Shown here: positions 1 to 4,567 of the stretch, piece by piece
How positions within the stretch are numbered: the stretch's first letter is position 1
Layout: each line of letters starts with the position of its first letter
Assembly (NCBI GenBank): GCA_026394635.1
Contig: JAPKXV010000281.1
Location: 1-5,148, forward strand
Direction: 5' to 3'
Length of the DNA stretch: 5,148 bases
From: Methanoregula sp.
Lineage (GTDB): Archaea; Halobacteriota; Methanomicrobia; Methanomicrobiales; Methanospirillaceae
Notes under the pieces: model-generated
The model's database searches: none
Seen by the model: the letters and a program-made list of their open reading frames with translations, nothing else
What the model was told of the DNA's origin: nothing
Made by a program: the position numbers and the translations under genes

Positions 1-189
1 GACCGGACTGTGGGAGCGGATGCCGTTGTGCTCACCAAGGCGGATATGGACTCGCGCGGCGGCGCGGCGATCTCGATCGCCCACACGATCAAAAAACCGC
101 TCATGTTCCTTGGCACCGGGCAGGCATACGACGATATCCTACCCTTCTCTCCTGAGGGGATGGTCGAGGAACTTCTGGGTGATGTATAA
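1..189 (+). CDS. ftsY: FtsY, SRP receptor GTPase (C-terminal fragment, 5' end outside window)
   Basis: FtsY is the membrane-associated receptor that docks ribosome-bound signal recognition particle; it and SRP54 form a GTPase pair that activate each other. Only the last 62 residues are present, read in frame from base 1 to TAA at 187-189. They carry the end of the SRP-type GTPase domain: the G4 guanine-specificity motif TKAD (fragment residues 12-15), followed by DSRGGAAISIA, and the closing GTGQ motif (38-41). The tail, YDDILPFSPEGMVEELLG, is the typical FtsY ending. It ends here with no methionine-rich M domain, which rules out a second SRP54. The stop codon shares its last A with the start codon of srp54 (TAATG), so receptor and particle GTPase are translationally coupled. 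The start, the N domain and motifs G1-G3 lie upstream of the window. Confidence 0.95.
   Translation, partial: DRTVGADAVVLTKADMDSRGGAAISIAHTIKKPLMFLGTGQAYDDILPFSPEGMVEELLGDV
177..183 (+). promoter_or_regulatory. Shine-Dalgarno sequence of srp54
   Basis: GGGTGAT lies inside the last codons of ftsY and ends five bases before the srp54 ATG at 189. GGTGAT matches the second half of the canonical GGAGGTGATC complement of the 16S rRNA 3' end. It supports the ATG at 189 as the start despite the one-base overlap with ftsY. Confidence 0.6.
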
Positions 190-1532
190 TGCTTGACACC
201 CTCTCCAGCTCGTTAAAAGACGCACTCAAGAAGCTCGCAGGAAAGACGGTCATAGACCGTGCAGCGGTCGATGAACTGGTCAAAGACCTGCAGAGAGCGC
301 TCATCTCTGCAGACGTGAACGTCAAGCTGGTTATGGAACTCTCCAAAGCGATCCGCACCCGTTCACTGGATGAGCCCCCTCCCAAAGTCATGGGTGTGCG
401 CGAGCACGTGCTGCGTATCGTGTACCAGGAGCTCGTCCGGCTCATATGGGCATCCACCGATGTGAAACTCGAACCCCAGATGATCCTGATGGCAGGACTT
501 CAGGGTAGCGGAAAGACGACTACAACCGCCAAGCTCGCCCGCTATTTCCAGAAAAAAGGACTCAGGGTTGGTGTTGTATGCGCCGACACGTTCCGTCCCG
601 GTGCGTACGACCAGCTCGCAACTCTCTGTGCAAAGATCAATGTCCCCTGTTTTGGAAACCCGCAGGAAAAGGATGCACTTGCAATCACCCGGCAGGGGCT
701 TGTGGCATGTAAGGATCTGGAAGTCCTTATTATTGACACACAGGGCAGGCACGCCCTCGAAGTGAACCTGATCAGGGAGATCATCGAACTCAATGTGCTG
801 ACAAAAGCAACCCACCGGTGGCTTGTGATCGATGCGGCACTCGGGCAGCAGGCGAGCGAACAAGCACGCCGGTTCCACGAAGCAATCGATATTGACGGGG
901 TCATCATCACCAAGATGGACGGCACTGCCAAGGGTGGCGGGGCTTTGTCTGCCGTTGCGGAGACCAAGAGCGGGATTGTTTTTATCGGCCAGGGAGAGAC
1001 GATCGAAGACCTCGAGCGGTTTGAACCGGACGGGTTCATATCCCGGCTGCTGGGCATGGGTGACTTAAAGGCACTCTACGAGAAGGCCACCGAGGCGATC
1101 AAGGCTGAAGATGTGGATGTCAACGCAATGATGAAGGGCAAGTTCACCCTCCGCGATATGTACAAGCAGCTCGAAGCGCTCAACAAGATGGGACCCTTAA
1201 AGCAGATTATGGGCATGCTCCCGCTGGGCAACATGGAGCTTCCCGAAGGTGTCTATGAGCTCCCCGAGGGCGTGTACGATGTCACCAGCACCAAGATGGT
1301 CCGGTACCGTATCATCATGGACTCGATGACGAGCTCCGAGCTTGATGACCCTGCACTTATCAACAGTTCGCGCATGCAGCGCATCGCCCATGGTGCCGGG
1401 GCAACTCCGGATGAGGTGCGGGAGCTCCTGAAATACTACAAGCTGATGCAGCGGACAATCAAAGGGCTCCGCGGAGCCGGTAGCAAATTCAATATGCAGC
1501 GCTTGATGAAGCGCTTTTCCGGGATGCAGTGA
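189..1532 (+). CDS. srp54: SRP54 (Ffh), signal recognition particle GTPase, 447 aa
   Basis: This is the cytosolic GTPase that binds signal sequences and 7S RNA and delivers translating ribosomes to FtsY. It has full length for the archaeal family. The N domain spans about residues 1-90, with ALISADVNVKLV at 37-48. The G domain spans about 95-295: P-loop GLQGSGKTT (103-111), DTFRPGAYDQL (133-143), a G3 region reading DTQGR (183-187), DAALGQQASEQ (215-225), TKMDGTAKGG (241-250) and GQGE (267-270). IEDLERFEPDGF (272-283) leads into the M domain (about 300-447), rich in methionine, with KGKFTLRDMYKQLEALNKMG (316-335) and the RNA-binding stretch SRMQRIAHGAGATPDEV (394-410). Two oddities stand out. 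The near-invariant DTAGR of SRP GTPases is DTQGR here, with the D, G and R kept. Residues 350-363 are a doubled ELPEGVY. The gene follows ftsY with a one-base overlap and precedes trmY by one base. Confidence 0.97.
   Translation: MLDTLSSSLKDALKKLAGKTVIDRAAVDELVKDLQRALISADVNVKLVMELSKAIRTRSLDEPPPKVMGVREHVLRIVYQELVRLIWASTDVKLEPQMILMAGLQGSGKTTTTAKLARYFQKKGLRVGVVCADTFRPGAYDQLATLCAKINVPCFGNPQEKDALAITRQGLVACKDLEVLIIDTQGRHALEVNLIREIIELNVLTKATHRWLVIDAALGQQASEQARRFHEAIDIDGVIITKMDGTAKGGGALSAVAETKSGIVFIGQGETIEDLERFEPDGFISRLLGMGDLKALYEKATEAIKAEDVDVNAMMKGKFTLRDMYKQLEALNKMGPLKQIMGMLPLGNMELPEGVYELPEGVYDVTSTKMVRYRIIMDSMTSSELDDPALINSSRMQRIAHGAGATPDEVRELLKYYKLMQRTIKGLRGAGSKFNMQRLMKRFSGMQ
1236..1277 (+). repeat. 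In-frame 21-bp tandem duplication in srp54 (ELPEGVY x2)
   Basis: Bases 1236-1256 and 1257-1277 each encode ELPEGVY (residues 350-356 and 357-363). The two DNA copies match at 16 of 21 positions, and all five differences are at third codon positions and silent. The repeat sits after the MGMLP segment of the M domain, in the flexible finger-loop region near the signal-peptide groove. The pattern indicates an older duplication whose protein sequence has been kept, or two copies homogenised only at the protein level by selection. Confidence 0.85.
1498..1518 (+). other. Hairpin followed by four T at the srp54/trmY junction
   Basis: AGCGCTT (1498-1504) and AAGCGCT (1509-1515) form a perfect 7-bp stem around the tetraloop GATG. 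The last base of the stem begins a run of four T (1515-1518). The structure lies inside the last codons of srp54 and ends 18 bases before the trmY ATG. It superficially resembles an intrinsic terminator, but the T tract is short, it lies within coding sequence, and trmY follows at once. A role at the junction (mRNA processing, partial termination or translational coupling) is inference. AGCGCT is itself a palindrome, so the arms are also a direct repeat. Confidence 0.4.
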
Positions 1533-1533
1533 G

Positions 1534-2106
1534 ATGACTTCTTTTGCGATTGTCGGGCACACCGCCCGGACTGATGGAGCGTTCAGCCTCAACGACCTCC
1601 CGTCAACCGGCGGGCGGATGGACGTGCTCTGCCGGTGTGTGAATGCCTCGCTCTTCCTCTCGCACACCCTGAGGCGTAATGTGGATTGCTCCCTTGTACT
1701 CCTCGGCCCGCCCGTCCCGCAAAAGACGGTGAAATTTTCCGGGACAAGTGTCCGGTCACTGAACCCTGACGAACGCAGTCCGGCTGCCCTGATCAAAAAA
1801 GCGCTCGCAATCCCGTGCGGTTCGGAGTTCCGCGAATCATCCGCAGGTGTGATGGTACGAAAGGGGGGTCTTGAACGGTTGCTGCAGGAACACCGGTTTG
1901 GTGTGCTGGACGAGCAGGGGACCGACATCCGGAAGTGTGACTGGTTGCCGGATGCATTCCTGCTCTCCGACCACCAGAACTTCACGGAAACTGAGGTGGC
2001 TCTCGTCGCAGGTTGTCCGAAATATGGCCCTGCGGTGCTCCACGCCGACCATACAATTACCGTGCTGCACAATGAACTCGACAGGAGGGCTGGCGGATGG
2101 GAATGA
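1534..2106 (+). CDS. trmY: TrmY, tRNA (pseudouridine54-N1)-methyltransferase, 190 aa
   Basis: TrmY is a SPOUT-class (trefoil-knot) S-adenosylmethionine-dependent enzyme that methylates N1 of pseudouridine 54 in the tRNA T-loop. The product, m1-pseudouridine, takes the place of ribothymidine in many archaea. The protein fits the archaeal family (formerly DUF358) from end to end: LNDLPSTGGRMDVLCRCV (19-36), FLSHTLRRNV (41-50), NPDER (77-81), SAGVMVRKGG (103-112), then the cofactor-binding knot region with FLLSDHQNF (142-150) and LHADHTITVLHNELD (169-183). The family commonly has GDH where this protein has SDH. The ATG at 1534 lies one base after the srp54 stop. No convincing Shine-Dalgarno sequence precedes it (a GTGA at 1529-1532 is too close), so translation probably depends on coupling to srp54. 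The 3' end overlaps pus10, whose product makes the substrate base. Confidence 0.93.
   Translation: MTSFAIVGHTARTDGAFSLNDLPSTGGRMDVLCRCVNASLFLSHTLRRNVDCSLVLLGPPVPQKTVKFSGTSVRSLNPDERSPAALIKKALAIPCGSEFRESSAGVMVRKGGLERLLQEHRFGVLDEQGTDIRKCDWLPDAFLLSDHQNFTETEVALVAGCPKYGPAVLHADHTITVLHNELDRRAGGWE
2083..2088 (+). promoter_or_regulatory. Shine-Dalgarno sequence that decides the pus10 start
   Basis: AGGAGG lies inside the end of trmY, eight bases before the ATG at 2097 and fourteen before a second in-frame ATG at 2103. The spacing favours 2097. The ATG at 2103 would overlap the trmY stop as ATGA and cannot be excluded; it would remove only two residues. Confidence 0.7.
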
Positions 2107-3329
2107 CACAGACAGCAGGTAAAATTCTTGCCTACGGTGACTGCTGCGACCATTGTCTGGGAAGGTTTTTTGGCAAACGGGGGCACGGGCTCACCAATGA
2201 CGAACGGGGCAGGGCGCTCCGGATTGCCCATGTGGTTGCAGAGAACCTGCCCTATGAACCATTCACCGGCTCGTGCTGGGTCTGCGGCAACTTCTTTGAC
2301 ACCGTTGCTGTATGGGCAGAACGTGTCATTGGCGCCCTGCAGGGGATCGAGTATGCGACGTTTCTTATCGGGTGCCGGGTCCCCCCGCTCATATCAGAGA
2401 GTGAGGAGATGATATGGAGCGACCTTTCACTTGCCGACCCGGAACCGTTCAAGTCCGAGGTGAACCGTGAAGTGGGAAAAGCCGTCGCTGCAATCACCGG
2501 AAAAAACGTGGGCTTCAAAAAGCCCGATATTGTTGCGCTCCTTAACCTGAGCCAGGATATCGTTGACCTGCAGATCAACCCCGTATTTTTCTATGGCAGG
2601 TACAAGAAACACGAGCGCGGCATCCCCCAGACTCACTGGGACTGCCGTGACTGCCGCGGTGCCGGGTGCGAAAAGTGCAATTTTACCGGCAAACAATACC
2701 AGGACTCGGTTGAGGAACTGATCGGGCGGCCGGTAATTGATTTGTTTTTTGCGCAGAATGCGGTGCTTCATGGCGCGGGGCGTGAGGACATCGATGCCCG
2801 TATGATCGGCACAGGAAGACCGTTCATCCTCGAAGTGGTCTCACCGAAGCGCCGGACAGGGGATCTCCCTTCGGTTGAAGCGGCGATCAACCAGAGTGCA
2901 CAAGGGCGCGTCACGGTTGAACTCGTCCGCTGGACTGAACGCAATGAGGTGGAAACCCTTAAATCGAACAAAGCGCATAAAAAATACAGGATCATAGTCG
3001 GGGTTGAGGGTGCACCCTCAACTGATGAGTTCGCAAAAGCCGTAAAATCCTTATCCGGTGTCATAATACACCAGCGCACACCGGAAAGGGTCGCACATCG
3101 GCGTGCTGATAAAATCCGCGAACGCAGGGTCCTTGCTATCGAATGCACTGGTGAGGAAGATGGCAGGTATACCGTCGAAGTGACGGGCGAAGCCGGACTC
3201 TACATCAAGGAACTGATATCCGGGGACAAAGGGAGGACACAACCGAGCCTTTCAGAGGCTCTGGGCTTTTCCGCCCGCGTTACCAGCCTCGATGTTGTGC
3301 TGGTCGAAGAGAAAAACTTGGAGGAATAA
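2097..3329 (+). CDS. pus10: Pus10, tRNA pseudouridine(54/55) synthase, 410 aa
   Basis: Archaeal Pus10 isomerises uridines 54 and 55 in the tRNA T-loop, supplying pseudouridine 54 to TrmY. The N-terminal THUMP-containing region has two cysteine pairs, C17/C20 (CDHC) and C60/C63 (CWVC), at positions expected for the zinc site known in human PUS10. A second cluster, CRDCRGAGCEKC (183-194), is a likely zinc knuckle before the catalytic domain. The catalytic part shows GREDIDARMIGTGRPFILEV (228-247); by analogy with GRTD of TruA, the likely catalytic aspartate is D231 (assignment inferred). It also has KKYRIIV (295-301), HQRTPERVAHRRAD (325-338) and GLYIKELISGD (367-377), all typical of the family. 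Length is close to normal and no key motif is missing. The start codon lies within trmY (10-base overlap). A perfect 20-bp palindrome lies within the gene at 3003-3022. Confidence 0.95.
   Translation: MGMTQTAGKILAYGDCCDHCLGRFFGKRGHGLTNDERGRALRIAHVVAENLPYEPFTGSCWVCGNFFDTVAVWAERVIGALQGIEYATFLIGCRVPPLISESEEMIWSDLSLADPEPFKSEVNREVGKAVAAITGKNVGFKKPDIVALLNLSQDIVDLQINPVFFYGRYKKHERGIPQTHWDCRDCRGAGCEKCNFTGKQYQDSVEELIGRPVIDLFFAQNAVLHGAGREDIDARMIGTGRPFILEVVSPKRRTGDLPSVEAAINQSAQGRVTVELVRWTERNEVETLKSNKAHKKYRIIVGVEGAPSTDEFAKAVKSLSGVIIHQRTPERVAHRRADKIRERRVLAIECTGEEDGRYTVEVTGEAGLYIKELISGDKGRTQPSLSEALGFSARVTSLDVVLVEEKNLEE
3003..3022. repeat. Perfect 20-bp palindrome inside pus10
   Basis: GTTGAGGGTGCACCCTCAAC equals its own reverse complement. 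It covers codons 303-309 of pus10 (V-E-G-A-P-S and the first two bases of T), in a linker after the KKYRIIV motif. In RNA it could fold as an 8-bp stem with loop UGCA, extended outward by one G-U pair (3002/3023). In DNA it has the symmetry of a site for a dimeric protein. By simple base odds, a 20-bp perfect palindrome is expected about 0.005 times in a 5-kb window. No function is known to me. Confidence 0.75.
3320..3324 (+). promoter_or_regulatory. Shine-Dalgarno sequence of rpl21e
   Basis: GGAGG, embedded in the last codons of pus10, ends seven bases before the ATG at 3332. It is among the strongest ribosome-binding sites in the window, as expected for a ribosomal protein gene needing higher output than its modification-enzyme neighbours. 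Confidence 0.75.
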
Positions 3330-3331
3330 CC

Positions 3332-3622
3332 ATGGCACGTCACAACGGACCGCGAAAAAAGACACGGTATAAGTTCAAGAAGGAATTGAGAAAGCGCGGG
3401 CTTCCGCCCGTCACCTTAGTCATCCAGAAGTTTGAGGTTGGCGACAAAGTCCACATTGTCTGCGACTCCAGCATCCAGAAAGGTATGCCACACCGCCGGT
3501 TTCACGGCAAGACGGGAACCGTCGTCGGGCAGCGCGGGCGTGCTTGGATGCTTGCGATCGCCGACGGAAACGCCGAAAAGATCGTGATCGCCCGACCACA
3601 ACATCTAAAAGCACAACGGTAA
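3332..3622 (+). CDS. rpl21e: Large ribosomal subunit protein eL21 (L21e), 96 aa
   Basis: This is a structural protein of the 50S subunit, shared by archaea and eukaryotes and absent from bacteria. The basic N-terminus (MARHNGPRKKTRYKFKKELR) and GLPPVTLVIQKFEVGDKVHI (23-42) lead into an SH3-like barrel with the family signature KGMPHRRFHGKTGTVVGQRGR (50-70, described by its conserved H54, F57, G59 and G62). The ending, IARPQHLKAQR, is also typical. Length is normal for archaeal members. It starts two bases after the pus10 stop behind a strong ribosome-binding site, and is followed by 21 bases before rpo4. The order L21e, RNA polymerase subunit F, DUF655, dimethyladenosine transferase is a recurrent euryarchaeal arrangement (established knowledge, recalled). 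Confidence 0.98.
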   Translation: MARHNGPRKKTRYKFKKELRKRGLPPVTLVIQKFEVGDKVHIVCDSSIQKGMPHRRFHGKTGTVVGQRGRAWMLAIADGNAEKIVIARPQHLKAQR

Positions 3623-3632
3623 ATCCATATTC

Positions 3633-3636
3633 AGGT
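3633..3636 (+). promoter_or_regulatory. Weak Shine-Dalgarno sequence of rpo4
   Basis: AGGT lies seven bases before the ATG at 3644 in the 21-base gap after rpl21e, the longest intergenic gap in the window. The match to the 16S rRNA tail is short. The gap holds no convincing TATA box or T-rich terminator. Confidence 0.35.
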
Positions 3637-3643
3637 TACTGGC

Positions 3644-3994
3644 ATGAAAGTGAAAGGTGTTATTAGCGAAGAGAAGGTCACACTCCCCAAGGTACGCGAA
3701 GTCCTGCTGGGCGTCGAAGCGCAGCGGCTTGCAGCAGAAAAGGAGATGTCCTACGAGTTTCGCCGCAGTATTGAGCATGCCAATCAGGTTGCAAAGACAT
3801 CGCCGGAAAAGTCAGAGGCGTTAGTTGAACAACTCCAGAAACTGGAGAAGATGAAGCCCGAGATCGCGTTCCGCATAGCAAATATCATGCCCAAAACCCG
3901 TGACGAACTGAGGGCGATCTATGCCAAGGAACGCTTTACCCTCGTTCCCGAAGAACTTGAATCTATTCTTGAGATCGTTTCATCCCACTTCTGA
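3644..3994 (+). CDS. rpo4: DNA-directed RNA polymerase subunit Rpo4 (RpoF, Rpb4-like), 116 aa
   Basis: Rpo4 pairs with Rpo7 to form the stalk of archaeal RNA polymerase, which contacts emerging RNA and helps open-complex formation and termination. Recognition rests on the N-terminal ISEEKVTLPKVREVL (7-21), the MSYEFRRSIEHA helix (35-46), and the C-terminal HRDC-like helical domain with LEKMKPEIAFRIANIMPKTR (67-86) and DELRAIYAKERFTL (87-100). The KMKPE and PKTRDE motifs are the family hallmark. Length is normal and there is no membrane segment. It lies between a ribosomal protein gene and the DUF655 gene, nine bases upstream of the latter, consistent with co-transcription. Older annotations often call the gene rpoF. 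Confidence 0.95.
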   Translation: MKVKGVISEEKVTLPKVREVLLGVEAQRLAAEKEMSYEFRRSIEHANQVAKTSPEKSEALVEQLQKLEKMKPEIAFRIANIMPKTRDELRAIYAKERFTLVPEELESILEIVSSHF

Positions 3995-3998
3995 GGTG
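3993..3998 (+). promoter_or_regulatory. Shine-Dalgarno sequence of the DUF655 gene
   Basis: GAGGTG overlaps the TGA stop of rpo4 and ends five bases before the ATG at 4004. It is a good match to the canonical GGAGGTGATC and supports this start. Confidence 0.65.
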
Positions 3999-4003
3999 GA
4001 GCC

Positions 4004-4567
4004 ATGAAGATCGAGAAGAAGGAGGTCAACTGCATAGTTCTCGATGTCCTTGCAAAAGGGCATCCTGACGATCCCCGCCCCCGGTTCAAACGCGAACCCC
4101 TTGTCCAGGCGATGGGGCTTGAACAGTTCAAGCTGCTCGAGCTCGTCCCAAAACCGGCTATTCCTATTGAACTCTACGAAAAATTATATATCGGCGACGG
4201 CGAGCGGCAGAAGATCGAGAGAGTGAAGCGCAGGATCGGGTACGAGGAGCTGACGCATACTGCCCGCGGCGAACTGCCCTTCATTATCGAAAAAATTGTC
4301 AAGGAGCGGGAGCACGACTTTGTCCAGTTCTTCAACACCGCAGTCCCAATCACTCCCAAGATGCACATGCTCCACCTGCTGCCGGGCATCGGCAAGAAAC
4401 TGATGTGGGAGATTTTAGACACCCGCAACCGGAAACCCTTCGACAGCTTTTTGGATATTTCGACGCGTATCAAATCGATCCCGCACCCGGAGAAGATGAT
4501 TATAGCCCGTATTCTGGAAGAGCTCCAGAACAAGGACGTGAAGTATCACGTCTTTACCACGAGATGA
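4004..4567 (+). CDS. DUF655 protein, predicted nucleic-acid-binding, OB-like plus helix-hairpin-helix, 187 aa
   Basis: This archaeal conserved protein has no established function that I know of. The N-terminal part (about 1-85) is a basic beta-rich region with the family features VLDVLAKGHPDD (12-23), LLELVPKP (44-51) and LYIGDGERQKIERVKRRI (61-78), commonly described as an OB-fold-like, RNA-binding-type domain. The C-terminal part carries the motif LLPGIGKKLMWEIL (125-138), a classic helix-hairpin-helix (GxGxx) that binds nucleic-acid backbones, followed by KPFDSFLDISTRI (144-156). There are no cysteine clusters, signal peptide or membrane segments, and the protein is rich in lysine and arginine. 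It sits between rpo4 and ksgA and overlaps ksgA by four bases (ATGA). That fixed partnership suggests a role in rRNA maturation or ribosome assembly, which is inference. Family assignment is strong; function is unknown. Confidence 0.9.
   Translation: MKIEKKEVNCIVLDVLAKGHPDDPRPRFKREPLVQAMGLEQFKLLELVPKPAIPIELYEKLYIGDGERQKIERVKRRIGYEELTHTARGELPFIIEKIVKEREHDFVQFFNTAVPITPKMHMLHLLPGIGKKLMWEILDTRNRKPFDSFLDISTRIKSIPHPEKMIIARILEELQNKDVKYHVFTTR
4177..4192 (+). promoter_or_regulatory. TATA/BRE-like sequence inside the DUF655 gene (possible internal promoter)
   Basis: CGAAAAATTATATATC resembles an archaeal promoter core: a purine-rich BRE-like stretch followed by TTATATAT. It codes for part of EKLYI, using TTA for leucine beside the CTN codons that dominate here. 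It is the most TATA-like sequence I see in the window and lies about 375 bases upstream of ksgA. The assignment rests on sequence resemblance only, and the AT-rich codons for K, L, Y and I could explain it by chance. Confidence 0.2.
4532..4555 (+). other. Hairpin directly upstream of the ksgA start
   Basis: Bases 4532-4541 (AAGGACGTGA) pair with 4546-4555 (TCACGTCTTT) around the tetraloop AGTA. The stem has ten pairs, one of them G-T (G-U in RNA), with a perfect 7-bp core GACGTGA/TCACGTC. It occupies the last codons of the DUF655 gene and ends eight bases before the ksgA ATG, where a Shine-Dalgarno sequence would normally be. It could limit free initiation so that ksgA is read mainly by ribosomes finishing the DUF655 gene; this is inference. 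Confidence 0.5.

Noticed and set aside
66..81. Small hairpin GGCGAT-CTCG-ATCGCC in the ftsY fragment
   Set aside because: Six-base stems with short loops are frequent by chance, and this one is far from any gene boundary.
246..269. Alternating inverted repeats CGGTC / GACCG / CGGTC near the srp54 start, which could form two exclusive hairpins
   Set aside because: Arms are only 5-6 bp, lie in the conserved N-domain coding region, and are within what chance predicts. No leader peptide or terminator partner suggests attenuation.
1465..1478. Perfect 14-bp palindrome GGCTCCGCGGAGCC in srp54
   Set aside because: A 14-bp palindrome is expected about 0.3 times in a window of this size, more in GC-rich sequence, and it lies within ordinary M-domain codons.
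1197..2231. Long open frame on the minus strand (344 codons) opposite the end of srp54 and all of trmY
   Set aside because: The sense strand encodes two well-conserved proteins here. The antisense translation is low in recognisable motifs and rich in serine, proline and arginine, as expected for a shadow frame in GC-rich DNA. It spans two unrelated genes and a junction.
2639..2690. CxxCxGxGCxxC cluster in pus10 considered as a DnaJ-type zinc finger or a gene fusion
   Set aside because: Archaeal Pus10 proteins normally carry a cysteine cluster at this place, and the flanking sequence is continuous Pus10, so no fusion is needed.
2103..3329. Alternative pus10 start at the ATG at 2103 (ATGA overlap with trmY)
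   Set aside because: The AGGAGG ribosome-binding site is eight bases from the ATG at 2097 and fourteen from 2103, so 2097 is preferred. The difference is two residues and does not affect the function call.
3623..3643. Possible promoter or terminator in the gap between rpl21e and rpo4
   Set aside because: The 21 bases hold neither a TATA-like box of archaeal type nor a T-rich tract; the AT content is only mildly raised.
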